Source: an uncultured Lachnospiraceae bacterium
Lineage (GTDB): Bacteria; Bacillota; Clostridia; Lachnospirales; Lachnospiraceae
DNA length: 29,831 bases
Assembly: GCA_905199445.1 (NCBI GenBank)
Contig: CAJKGK010000035.1
Span: forward strand, 1-29,831
Reading direction: 5' to 3'
Shown here piece after piece: positions 7,344-15,013 of the stretch. The notes beneath the pieces are model-generated. The model saw only the letters and a list, made by a program, of their open reading frames with translations, was not told the origin of the DNA and made no database searches. A program made the translations under genes and the position numbers. How positions within the stretch are numbered: the stretch's first letter is position 1; each line of letters starts with the position of its first letter.

Positions 7344-8315
7344 TTATCGCATAACGATATAAACCATGTAGGCTACGTACATGGCGATCATGACGCCGCC
7401 CTTGGCCCAGTTGTAGCTTTGCTTTCTGAAAGCAAGCAAATAGGCCACAATGCTGACAACGGAAAGTATGATCAGGTCATAGACAGAGAAGATACTTACC
7501 GTGATCGGATGAATGGCAGCGGATGCACCAAGGATCAGAAGAATGTTGCATATATTGGATCCGATCACATTGCCCAGAGCCAGATCGTTTTCTCCTTTTC
7601 TGGCAGCTACAATTGAGGTGACCAATTCCGGAAGCGAGGTGCCTACGGCTACAATGGTCAGACCGATAAAAGCTTCGCTTAACCCAAAGGCTCTGGCCAG
7701 CTCTGTGGCGCTGTTGACAACAACCTGTCCGCCGATGATGACCAGAACAATACCGACAACGATAAAAATAATACTTTTTACCGGCGACATGGTTTTGATG
7801 TCGTCCTGAGGTGCAGGAATGGCGTCATTTTGAATGGTCAGAGCTTTTTTGGCATTGCGAACCTGCAGTGCAATAAAAATAAAAAATAAAACAAGAAGGA
7901 TCAGGCCGTCAATACGTCCGATCTGGTTGGCGTCTGAACCAAAAATCCACATATCCATGCACATAACCAGCAAAAGCAGCTGAATGATAATAGCCTGAGG
8001 AAATTCATTGCGAAGAATGTTTTTTTCCACCTTCATGGGACGTATAAGTGCACATATACCGACAACCATCAGAAGATTAAAAAAGTTGGACCCAACCACA
8101 TTGCCCACGGAAATATCGTTTTGACCGCCGATAGCTGCGGTAATGCTTACAGCCGCTTCAGGCGCACTTGTACCCATGGCGACGATTGTGAGACCGATAA
8201 TAATGCTTGGCACTTTGAGAAGCTTTGCGACGGAGGAGCTGCCGTCCACAAACATATCGGCACCTTTGATCAGAAGGATAAATCCAATGATCAGTAAAAA
8301 ACAGGAGAGAATCAT
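7344..8315 (-). CDS. CaCA family calcium/sodium (cation) antiporter
   Basis: 323 aa, about ten membrane segments. The two inverted alpha-repeats of the Ca2+/cation antiporter superfamily are clear: GTSAPEAAVSITAA with VGNVVGSNFFN at about 48-80, and GTSLPELVTSIVAA with LGNVIGSNICN at about 225-257. The cation-binding glutamates are E53 and E230. A charged cytoplasmic linker (about 151-180) joins the halves, as in YrbG-type proteins. Exchanged ions are not decided by the sequence. Start ATG at 8315 with AAAGGA about nine nt upstream. In-frame codons up to 8447 run through the promoter and are rejected. It is a single-gene unit with its own promoter and terminator. Confidence 0.92.
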   Translation of the reverse strand: MILSCFLLIIGFILLIKGADMFVDGSSSVAKLLKVPSIIIGLTIVAMGTSAPEAAVSITAAIGGQNDISVGNVVGSNFFNLLMVVGICALIRPMKVEKNILRNEFPQAIIIQLLLLVMCMDMWIFGSDANQIGRIDGLILLVLFFIFIALQVRNAKKALTIQNDAIPAPQDDIKTMSPVKSIIFIVVGIVLVIIGGQVVVNSATELARAFGLSEAFIGLTIVAVGTSLPELVTSIVAARKGENDLALGNVIGSNICNILLILGASAAIHPITVSIFSVYDLIILSVVSIVAYLLAFRKQSYNWAKGGVMIAMYVAYMVYIVMR

Positions 8316-8357
8316 AATACTGTTCCTTTCTATAATGTAGTCTTTTGTACGGTAAAA

Positions 8358-8386
8358 AGTATATCTTTCTACAATGTTAAAGTCAA
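8358..8386 (-). promoter_or_regulatory. sigma-A promoter of the CaCA antiporter
   Basis: Minus strand: TTGACT (8381-8386), 17-nt spacer, TATACT (8358-8363). Three near-copies of a TCTAtAATG element flank it (8327-8340, 8366-8379, 8386-8399), possible regulator sites. Confidence 0.85.
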
Positions 8387-8471
8387 GTCTATAATGCCGA
8401 ACATTGTCAGGTAAGCAATAAAGATAAGGCGCTAAAACGTTGGGCATTTAAAAAATTTTATAATTTATGTA

Positions 8472-8500
8472 TTGAAATATCATGGATTATCAACGATAAT
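8472..8500 (+). promoter_or_regulatory. sigma-A promoter of pyrE
   Basis: TTGAAA (8472-8477), 17-nt spacer, GATAAT (8495-8500). The leader to the start codon is only about 28 nt, leaving no room for a PyrR-type attenuator. Confidence 0.8.
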
Positions 8501-8534
8501 AGTTCATATACTATATGATAAAGGAGTCTGAATC

Positions 8535-9209
8535 ATGGAACAATATAAAAAAGAGTTTATTGAGTTTATGGTTGATTGTAATGTTTTAAAATTTGGAGAT
8601 TTCGTCACAAAAAGCGGCAGAAAGACCCCATTTTTTGTAAATACAGGATTTTACCGCACAGGCGGTCAGTTAAGCAGACTGGGTGAATATTATGCCAGAG
8701 CCATTGAAGGTAAGTATGGCTTTAATTTTGACGTTTTATTCGGACCGGCCTATAAAGGTATTCCTTTGAGCGTTGCGGCAACCATGGCTATTCACAGCCT
8801 TTATGGCAAGGATATTAAATACTGCTCCAACCGTAAGGAGGTCAAAGATCACGGTGATACAGGTATTCTTCTGGGAAGCCCTATTGCTGACGGGGATAAG
8901 GTTGTCATTATCGAGGACGTGACCACAGCAGGAACTTCGATCGAAGAAACGCTGCCGATTATTAAGGCTCAGGGCGATGTGGATGTGTTGGGACTTGTTG
9001 TTTCTGTGGACCGTATGGAGCGGGGCAAAGGAGAAAAAAGTGCCCTTGCGGAGATTGAAGAAAAATACGGTATTCGCACAACAGCTATTGTAACCATGGC
9101 TGAGGTTGTGGAACATCTGTATAACCGTCCATATAAGGGCAAGGTGATTATCGATGATACATTAAAGGCGGCCATCGATGCCTATTATGAACAGTATGGA
9201 GCAAAATAA
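8535..9209 (+). CDS. pyrE: orotate phosphoribosyltransferase
   Basis: 224 aa, normal size for the family. It joins orotate to PRPP to give OMP, the fifth step of UMP synthesis, in the cytosol. The PRPP-binding loop VVIIEDVTTAGTS lies at 123-135. The mobile catalytic loop carries NRKEVKDHGD at 99-108, and the substrate-proximal GPAYKGIPL at 70-78. Start ATG at 8535 with AAGGAG ten nt or so upstream. Its own promoter lies just upstream. Other pyrimidine genes are not in the window. The small membrane protein gene begins within 70 nt and is probably cotranscribed. Confidence 0.96.
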   Translation: MEQYKKEFIEFMVDCNVLKFGDFVTKSGRKTPFFVNTGFYRTGGQLSRLGEYYARAIEGKYGFNFDVLFGPAYKGIPLSVAATMAIHSLYGKDIKYCSNRKEVKDHGDTGILLGSPIADGDKVVIIEDVTTAGTSIEETLPIIKAQGDVDVLGLVVSVDRMERGKGEKSALAEIEEKYGIRTTAIVTMAEVVEHLYNRPYKGKVIIDDTLKAAIDAYYEQYGAK

Positions 9210-9276
9210 TATGGATAAAATCAACATGGATCTTGAAGATGAGATGTCTATGCTCAACAAAAAGGGAGGCAGAACG

Positions 9277-9429
9277 ATGCACGAAAAGATTTACGGTACA
9301 ATGAAAAATGTGGGTGTCGGCAACCTTGTATTTGGGATTATTATTATCGTGGCCGGTATTACAGTGGGCGTTATGTCGATCATCAATGGGGCCAAGCTTT
9401 TAAAGAGCAAGTCCAATATTCTGTTTTGA
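9277..9429 (+). CDS. small single-pass membrane protein
   Basis: 50 aa with one strong hydrophobic segment (about residues 13-35, GNLVFGIIIIVAGITVGVMS) flanked by a short polar N-terminus and a lysine-containing tail. No function recognised. The start ATG at 9277 is seven nt after GGGAGG (9264-9269), the best SD here. An in-frame ATG at 9211, nine nt after GGAG and directly behind the pyrE stop, would give a 72-aa form with an acidic, Met/Asp-rich N-terminus and cannot be excluded. Confidence 0.68.
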   Translation: MHEKIYGTMKNVGVGNLVFGIIIIVAGITVGVMSIINGAKLLKSKSNILF

Positions 9430-9474
9430 TGATGTGCGGGCCGCAGGCGTGCCCGAAAGGTTAAGATTATGATA

Positions 9475-9510
9475 AGGCGCAGCGGGGACGATCCCAAAGC
9501 GCCTGTTTTA
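9475..9510 (+). terminator. possible terminator between the small membrane protein and VanZ-like genes
   Basis: Imperfect hairpin: GGCGC arms (9475-9480 with 9499-9504) enclose an inner GGGA/TCCC pairing (9485-9488 with 9492-9495). It is followed by TGTTTTATT. The T-run is short; read-through into the next gene is likely. A second small hairpin (CGGGC 9437-9441 with GCCCG 9451-9455) lies just before. Confidence 0.4.
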
Positions 9511-9526
9511 TTAATGGAGGCAGGAT

Positions 9527-9997
9527 TTGAACATTGATATGAAAAGAAAGATCAGGGTAGTGACGATTGTTCTTATGCTGATCTATATGATGGTATTAGC
9601 CTATGTCTGCTTTTTCAGTGAAAGGTACGGCAGAGTCGTCAGTGATACCCATCATTATAATCTGCAGCCCTTTAGGGAAATATCCAGGTTTTATATTTAC
9701 AGGGAACTGATAGGGGTTAAGGCGTTTATCATCAATTTATTTGGCAATATCCTGGCTTTTGTGCCCTTTGGTTTTATGGTTTCTATACTTTGGCAGGGCA
9801 GACATCAGGTGATTGATGCCGTGTTTTGCACATTTTTATTAAGCCTTGTGGTGGAAGTGATTCAGTTTGTATTTAAAGTCGGTTCCTTTGATGTGGATGA
9901 CCTGATTTTAAATACTTGCGGCGGCTTTTTAGGTGTTATCATCTACCAGACTGTAAATGTGATCAGGAGGAAGATTTTTGGCAAAGCAGGTTTATAG
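9527..9997 (+). CDS. VanZ family membrane protein (second copy in window)
   Basis: 156 aa with about four membrane segments (roughly 9-29, 66-88, 96-113, 128-145). VanZ-like pattern: HHYNLQPFREI near the N-terminus, NLFGNILAFVPFGF in the middle and VVEVIQFVFKVGSFDVDDLILNTCGG towards the end. The conserved acidic DVDD lies where the first VanZ-like protein has ARDVLID. The two proteins are otherwise weakly similar. The start is TTG at 9527, six nt after GGAGG (9516-9520). An ATG at 9539 is possible but 18 nt from the SD. It overlaps the next gene by 20 nt, so they are translationally coupled. Confidence 0.82.
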   Translation: MNIDMKRKIRVVTIVLMLIYMMVLAYVCFFSERYGRVVSDTHHYNLQPFREISRFYIYRELIGVKAFIINLFGNILAFVPFGFMVSILWQGRHQVIDAVFCTFLLSLVVEVIQFVFKVGSFDVDDLILNTCGGFLGVIIYQTVNVIRRKIFGKAGL

Positions 9998-10310
9998 TTT
10001 TACTAAAATAGAAAAGAAGCGGACAAATGCAGGGCTGTATACCACTGTAGCGGGCTTTTTATCTGTTGGCGGACTGATTGGGCTGATTGTGGCAGCCTTT
10101 GTCATGAAGGGCGCATTGGCACCCTGGGCCGGCGGTGTTGGCTGCGCGACATTTATATTATCTCTGGCCGGATTTTTGGGGGCAAAATCCGCCAGAAAGG
10201 ACGATGATACATATGGCCCATTTCTCCGCTTGGGATATATGAGCTGTGGAGCGGCAGCTATTGCGCATATTTTTGTTATAATGACCGGTATATTCACGAT
10301 CATTATGTGA
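9978..10310 (+). CDS. small multi-pass membrane protein, unknown function (perhaps DUF6142-like)
   Basis: 110 aa with a basic N-terminus (IEKKRTN) and about three membrane segments (20-44, 48-69, 86-109), rich in Gly and Ala. Overall build recalls the DUF6142 proteins of Lachnospiraceae, but no motif secures that. Start TTG at 9978, seven nt after GGAGG (9966-9970), overlapping the end of the VanZ-like gene. A 7-bp hairpin without a T-run (10311-10317 with 10330-10336) lies between it and the aminopeptidase gene. No function proposed. Confidence 0.68.
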   Translation: MAKQVYSFTKIEKKRTNAGLYTTVAGFLSVGGLIGLIVAAFVMKGALAPWAGGVGCATFILSLAGFLGAKSARKDDDTYGPFLRLGYMSCGAAAIAHIFVIMTGIFTIIM

Positions 10311-10366
10311 TCAGCCGATGCAAAGTGTCCGGCTGAAAAAGTAAATAAGAAGGTGACAGATCAATA

Positions 10367-12445
10367 ATGAAATACAGTGAATTATTTGCACAGGACAATG
10401 CCGCTGTGGCCGAACGTTATGATTTGGCTGTAGAGCGGATTTCAAATATTCCCGGGGATGTTGGCGAACCGTTCAGGGATTATTTTCATAAAATGGCCGA
10501 TTTTGTAGCTCAAATGGACAGACTGTATAAGGATGTGGAGCAGCAGGCTATGGAAGATTGGACCATGGAGGCCTTAAAGGCCCATAACGATTCTTTGTAC
10601 AATGATATTCTTCCTGAAAATTATGAAACAAGCTATGCCAATCCTGACTATGCAGCACAAAAGCTTGGCAGTGACTATGGTCCATTGCTTTCATTTTTAT
10701 ATACCGAATTAAGGGGAATGATTGCCTGGGCCTATGAAAGTCGAAAAACACAGATGACCATTATAATGGAGCTGCTGATTGAGATTTACAATTATTTTGA
10801 AGATGCGTCACAGCCGGACAGCCGGTTTTTGAAACAGGCGATTTATTGGTATATCAGTGATTACAGTGATATGATGCTGGAGGATATGATCTGTGATCAG
10901 GTGGATGAACGGCGTACATTTATTAAGGATATTATATGTGAAAGCGATCTTGGGGATTTGAGCTATCTCTATCGTTATGGCGAATATGTCGGCGAAAATG
11001 AAATTCAAACAGCCCTGTATTTGAACAAACAGCCTAAGGAGCGGATTTTGGCCCTTTCGGACACCTTTGTGGATGGCTATATCCGGGGTTTTAAAGTTAT
11101 GGGCGTAGATTTAGCTCCTAAAAATAATCTTGTGATTCGCGCTCATATCGGATTTGAACGCGTGCTTAAAGAGAGCATACGCCGGTTTGAGGCCATGGGT
11201 TTAACGGTGCATATGTTCAGAAATCCTGTGAGCAGCTGCTGCAAAAAAAGTATGCGCTACGGATTTCTCGGAACAAGTCCCAATCCTCAGTATGATTATG
11301 ACCATCGGCAGGATCAGGCGCTGTATTTGGATAAGGCGCTCAATGAACGCCGTCTTGCGGTACTGCGTGTTGTTTATGAAAAATATAAAAAACAATTGGA
11401 TGGCTATGCCGGCCCGGCGGTGATGGAGGTGTTTGGTGAGGAGCCGTTTGTTCCCCTGCGCCGTGAATATGGGCTGACACTTAGCGAAAAACAGCAGAAG
11501 CTGTCCGTAGACTACGCCGGTCAGTCCGGACTGCTTCAGAGTCAGTATATCGATTCTGCCAAAACAAGTTTTACAATTATTGCCTATCCCATTCCTGAAA
11601 TCGGCGATGATTTTGAGGCTATATTTGATGAGATTTTCAAGGTGAATACATTGGATAACAGGCTTTATACCCGTATTCAGCAGACGATGATTGATACATT
11701 GGATAAGGCTCAGGGCGTTTGGATCCGGGGAGCCAGGGAAAAAAACAGTACGGATCTTTACGTGACCCTTCGGCCATTGGCACAGCCTGCCCAGGAGACA
11801 AAGTTTGAAAACTGTGTGGCTGATGTAAATATCCCGGCCGGCGAAGTTTTTACAAGCCCTGTGCTTAAAGGAACAACAGGCAGGCTCAATGTAAGTTCTG
11901 TGTATCTGAAAGGCTATAATTTTAACAATTTGACTGTTGTTTTTAAGGACGGTATGGCAGTGGAATACAGCTGCGATAATTTTGGACGGGAGGAAGAAAA
12001 CCGCCAGTATATCCGGGAAAATATTCTTTTTAATCATGAAACGCTGCCTATTGGCGAGTTTGCTATCGGTACCAATACAACGGCTTATGTGATGGCTGAA
12101 AAGTATAAAATTATACAAAAACTGCCGATTTTGATTGTGGAGAAAATGGGCCCCCATTTTGCTCTGGGAGATACGTGCTACGCGAGAAGTGAAGCGCATA
12201 AGGTTTATAATCCTGACGGCAAGGAAATTATTGCCAGAGACAACGAAATCTCGGCCCTTCGCCATACGAATCCTCAGGCGGCATATTTTAACTGTCATAC
12301 GGATATTACAATTCCATATGATGAGATCGGTGAAATATCCGCCGTGATGGCCGACGGCAGTAAGGTTCCTTTGATTTTAGACGGACGTTTTGTACTGCCG
12401 GGAACCGAGTCTTTGAATGCACCCTTTGAAGAAAAACAATATTAA
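10367..12445 (+). CDS. M29 family aminopeptidase with a long N-terminal extension
   Basis: 692 aa against about 410 for typical M29 enzymes (AmpS, AmpT). The C-terminal third carries the dimetal site in family order: E493 in GEVFTSP, E564 in GEFAIGTN, H597 in MGPHFALGD, Y605, then H644 and D646 in HTDITIP. There is an insert of about 16 residues between H597 and H644 compared with AmpS spacing. The first 370 or so residues show only partial family likeness and look helical (many charged and aromatic residues, no signal peptide), so the enzyme should be cytosolic. M29 enzymes remove N-terminal residues from peptides using Zn or Co. ATG at 10367 with AAGGTG about 11 nt upstream. Followed by a strong terminator. 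Confidence 0.88.
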   Translation: MKYSELFAQDNAAVAERYDLAVERISNIPGDVGEPFRDYFHKMADFVAQMDRLYKDVEQQAMEDWTMEALKAHNDSLYNDILPENYETSYANPDYAAQKLGSDYGPLLSFLYTELRGMIAWAYESRKTQMTIIMELLIEIYNYFEDASQPDSRFLKQAIYWYISDYSDMMLEDMICDQVDERRTFIKDIICESDLGDLSYLYRYGEYVGENEIQTALYLNKQPKERILALSDTFVDGYIRGFKVMGVDLAPKNNLVIRAHIGFERVLKESIRRFEAMGLTVHMFRNPVSSCCKKSMRYGFLGTSPNPQYDYDHRQDQALYLDKALNERRLAVLRVVYEKYKKQLDGYAGPAVMEVFGEEPFVPLRREYGLTLSEKQQKLSVDYAGQSGLLQSQYIDSAKTSFTIIAYPIPEIGDDFEAIFDEIFKVNTLDNRLYTRIQQTMIDTLDKAQGVWIRGAREKNSTDLYVTLRPLAQPAQETKFENCVADVNIPAGEVFTSPVLKGTTGRLNVSSVYLKGYNFNNLTVVFKDGMAVEYSCDNFGREEENRQYIRENILFNHETLPIGEFAIGTNTTAYVMAEKYKIIQKLPILIVEKMGPHFALGDTCYARSEAHKVYNPDGKEIIARDNEISALRHTNPQAAYFNCHTDITIPYDEIGEISAVMADGSKVPLILDGRFVLPGTESLNAPFEEKQY

Positions 12446-12499
12446 AAGCTATATTGATAAGCTGTGCTAATTAATTGCAATTAGACATAATGATAATCC

Positions 12500-12531
12500 A
12501 AAAAAGACCATACAAAATATGGTCTTTTTTT
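12500..12531 (+). terminator. strong intrinsic terminator after the aminopeptidase
   Basis: Perfect 13-bp stem (12500-12512 with 12518-12530), 5-nt loop, ending in seven T residues. It isolates the upstream cluster from the purine operon. Confidence 0.92.
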
Positions 12532-12542
12532 AATTGTTTCTA

Positions 12543-12571
12543 TTGACGAAAAAACAAAGGTTGGTTACAAT
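12543..12571 (+). promoter_or_regulatory. sigma-A promoter of the pur operon
   Basis: TTGACG (12543-12548), 17-nt spacer, TACAAT (12566-12571). Transcription should start near 12578, giving a leader of about 130 nt. Confidence 0.88.
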
Positions 12572-12577
12572 GGTTGT

Positions 12578-12706
12578 GTTAGAAGTCATTGCTGCATAAA
12601 ATGTAGCTGTCGAATATACGGATGGTAATAAGTTTTATAATTAATAAGATGTGTTAATAACTCGCAGACTGCCCGAAGGGCATGACCAGATAAGGAGGAT
12701 TTGAAA
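12578..12706 (+). promoter_or_regulatory. structured 5' leader of purE
   Basis: About 130 nt with two hairpins: 12591-12597 with 12601-12607 (7 bp including one G-U, AAA loop), and TGCCC 12670-12674 with GGGCA 12678-12682 just before the SD at 12693. No match to purine or ZTP riboswitch consensus was seen. A regulatory role is inferred only from length and position. Confidence 0.35.
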
Positions 12707-13222
12707 ATGAGTGCAAAAGTAGGCATTGTAATGGGAAGCGATTCCGATATGGCTGTCATGAGCAAAGCAGCCGATGTTTTGGAAGAGCTGGGCGTGGAAT
12801 TTGAAATGACAATTATTTCCGCTCACAGAGAGCCTGATGTATTTTTTAATTATGCAAAAACAGCAGAAGAGAAGGGGTTAAAGGTCATTATTGCCGGTGC
12901 AGGTATGGCTGCTCATCTTCCGGGTATGTGCGCTGCAATTTTCCCTATGCCGGTGATCGGTATTCCTATGCATACCACAAGCCTTGGCGGCCGTGATTCT
13001 CTGTACTCTATTGTTCAGATGCCGTCAGGTATTCCTGTGGCTACGGTTGCAATTAACGGCGGTGCCAATGCAGGTATTCTTGCAGCCAAGATTCTGGCAA
13101 CATCCGATGAGGCCCTGCTTGGACGCCTGAAAGAATATTCCGAGAAAATGAAAGATCAGGTTGTAGCAAAAGATGCCAGACTTCAGGAAATCGGCTACAA
13201 AGCGTATATGGCTCAGAAATAA
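12707..13222 (+). CDS. purE: N5-carboxyaminoimidazole ribonucleotide mutase (class I PurE)
   Basis: 171 aa. It converts N5-CAIR to CAIR in purine synthesis. GSDSD lies at 10-14, SAHREPD at 38-44, AGAGMAAHLPG at 63-73 and SIVQMPSGIPVATVAI at 101-116, which fit class I rather than class II PurE. The partner PurK is not in the window. The start ATG at 12707 is eight nt from AGGAGG (12693-12698); the TTG at 12701 is too close to it. First gene of the purE-purM-purN-purD unit. Confidence 0.96.
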   Translation: MSAKVGIVMGSDSDMAVMSKAADVLEELGVEFEMTIISAHREPDVFFNYAKTAEEKGLKVIIAGAGMAAHLPGMCAAIFPMPVIGIPMHTTSLGGRDSLYSIVQMPSGIPVATVAINGGANAGILAAKILATSDEALLGRLKEYSEKMKDQVVAKDARLQEIGYKAYMAQK

Positions 13223-13286
13223 GCCTTTAAATACCACGTCTCGAAGGAGACATATAAATATGAGTGAAAGCACAGGAGGAATTGTC

Positions 13287-14312
13287 ATGGATTACAAAAA
13301 AGCCGGAGTAGATATTGAGGCAGGATATGAGTCTGTAAAATTAATGAAAAAATTTGTTCAGAGCACAATGCGGCCGGAGGTGCTGACGGATATCGGCGGT
13401 TTTTCCGGAGCATTTTCAATGACAGCATTTAAAGATATGGAAGAACCAACCCTTGTTTCAGGAACCGATGGCTGCGGTACAAAAGTAAAGCTGGCTATGG
13501 TGCTTGACCGTCATGATACCATTGGTATCGATGCTGTGGCCATGTGCGTCAATGATATTGCCTGTGCAGGGGCTGAGCCTTTATTTTTCCTGGATTATAT
13601 TGCCTGTGGCAAAAACTATCCGGAAAAGATTGCTCAGATTGTCAGCGGTGTAGCCGATGGCTGCCGGCAGGCCGGTGCAGCACTGATCGGCGGTGAAACT
13701 GCGGAGCACCCAGGACTTATGGCTGAGGATGAGTATGATCTGGCTGGTTTTGCGGTTGGGGTAATTGATAAAAAAGATCTGATTACCGGAAAAGATTTAA
13801 AACCGGGAGATGTGCTGATTGGTATTGCTTCATCCGGTGTACACAGCAATGGATTTTCTCTTGTGCGCAAAGTCTTTGATATGTCCAGACCGTCCCTGGA
13901 TACTTATTATGACGAACTTGGAAAAACTCTGGGGGAAGCACTTCTGGCGCCTACAAGAATTTATGTAAAGGCTCTGAATGCCTTAAAAGACGGCGGTGTT
14001 AAGATTAAAGCCTGCAGCCATATTACCGGCGGTGGTTTTTACGAAAATGTTCCCCGCATGCTTCCTGAAGGGGTTCATGCAGTGATTCATAAAAACAGCT
14101 ATGAGGTCCCGGCGATCTTTAAGTTGCTGGCTCAGCGCGGAGATATTGAAGAAAAAATGATGTATAATACATTTAACATGGGCATCGGTATGGTCATCGG
14201 CGTGGATGCGGCATGTGCAAATGAAGCCGTGAAGCTTCTTGAGGCTGCCGGTGAGACTGCCTATGTGATCGGTGAAACAAAGGCCGGAGAAACGGGAGTG
14301 ACATTATGTTAA
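13287..14312 (+). CDS. purM: phosphoribosylformylglycinamidine cyclo-ligase (AIR synthetase)
   Basis: 341 aa, close to the 345 aa of the E. coli enzyme. It closes the imidazole ring of FGAM with ATP to give AIR. The N-terminus YKKAGVDIEAG and the loop SGTDGCGTKVKLA (58-70) are typical, as are GGETAEHPG and the SSGVHSNGFSLVRKV segment. Two starts compete: ATG at 13287 (seven nt after AGGAGG 13274-13279) gives the family N-terminus MDYKKAG, while ATG at 13260 (ten nt after AGGAG 13245-13249) would add nine residues. The first is preferred. It overlaps purN by seven nt, indicating coupling. It follows purE by 64 nt with no terminator. Confidence 0.95.
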   Translation: MDYKKAGVDIEAGYESVKLMKKFVQSTMRPEVLTDIGGFSGAFSMTAFKDMEEPTLVSGTDGCGTKVKLAMVLDRHDTIGIDAVAMCVNDIACAGAEPLFFLDYIACGKNYPEKIAQIVSGVADGCRQAGAALIGGETAEHPGLMAEDEYDLAGFAVGVIDKKDLITGKDLKPGDVLIGIASSGVHSNGFSLVRKVFDMSRPSLDTYYDELGKTLGEALLAPTRIYVKALNALKDGGVKIKACSHITGGGFYENVPRMLPEGVHAVIHKNSYEVPAIFKLLAQRGDIEEKMMYNTFNMGIGMVIGVDAACANEAVKLLEAAGETAYVIGETKAGETGVTLC

Positions 14313-14956
14313 AAATTGGGGTTCTTGTATCCGGCGGCGGTACAAATCTGCAGGCAATTATTGATCGGATCGAAGACGGTACGGTGACGAATGCCCGAAT
14401 TGAAACGGTTGTGAGTAACAACAAAAATGCCTATGCCCTGGAGCGGGCCAGAGCCCATGGGATTTTGGCCAAATGCATTTCACCGAAAGACTATCCGTCA
14501 AGAGCAGCATTTAACGAGGCCCTGTATGATTATCTGACAGGCTGCGGTCTGGACCTGATTGTACTGGCCGGTTATCTTGTCGTTGTACCGGAACCGGTGA
14601 TTGCCAGGTTCAGAAACCGGATGATTAATATCCATCCGTCTTTGATTCCATCTTTTTGCGGTACCGGTTATTATGGTCTTAAGGTTCATGAAGCGGCGCT
14701 GGCCCGTGGTGTGAAGGTCAGTGGCGCCACAGTGCATTTTGTAGATGAGGGGACGGATACAGGCCCTATTATTATGCAGAAGGCTGTGGCGGTTTTGCCT
14801 GGAGACACACCGAAAACCCTTCAGCAGCGGATTATGGAAGAGGCTGAGTGGGTGATCCTTCCGGAGGTGATCGACGCTATCGCCAATGGCCGGGTGGAGC
14901 AAAAGGGAAATATTGTCACGGTTTTGCCCAGAGCATCATCTTTTCACCAAATATAG
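14306..14956 (+). CDS. purN: phosphoribosylglycinamide formyltransferase
   Basis: 216 aa. It transfers a formyl group from 10-formyl-tetrahydrofolate to GAR. GGGTN (10-14) binds the phosphate. The catalytic triad is N108, H110 (in INIHPSLIP) and D151 (in HFVDEGTDTGP). The loop after NIHPSLIP reads SFCGTGYYG, a variant of the common FPGxHxx seen in clostridial members. ATG at 14306 overlaps the purM stop. Confidence 0.95.
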   Translation: MLKIGVLVSGGGTNLQAIIDRIEDGTVTNARIETVVSNNKNAYALERARAHGILAKCISPKDYPSRAAFNEALYDYLTGCGLDLIVLAGYLVVVPEPVIARFRNRMINIHPSLIPSFCGTGYYGLKVHEAALARGVKVSGATVHFVDEGTDTGPIIMQKAVAVLPGDTPKTLQQRIMEEAEWVILPEVIDAIANGRVEQKGNIVTVLPRASSFHQI

Positions 14957-15013
14957 GACAACAGGATATTAAGGGATTTATATAAGGGTAATAATGAAAA
15001 AGGAGGCTTTCCA

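Noticed and set aside
7329..7616. Plus-strand 95-codon frame with GGGAGG just before its ATG
   Set aside because: The SD is only two nt from the ATG, the frame is antisense to the CaCA antiporter, and the product has no recognisable features.
10311..10336. Terminator between the 110-aa protein and the aminopeptidase
   Set aside because: Seven-bp hairpin with a 12-nt loop followed by A residues, not T; no support for termination on either strand.
11201..12298. 365-codon open frame on the minus strand inside the aminopeptidase gene
   Set aside because: Antisense shadow of a clear M29 coding region; Arg/His/Cys-rich composition, no SD, no recognisable domain.
12578..12706. ZTP (pfl) or guanine riboswitch before purE
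   Set aside because: The conserved core sequences of neither class are present; only generic hairpins were found.
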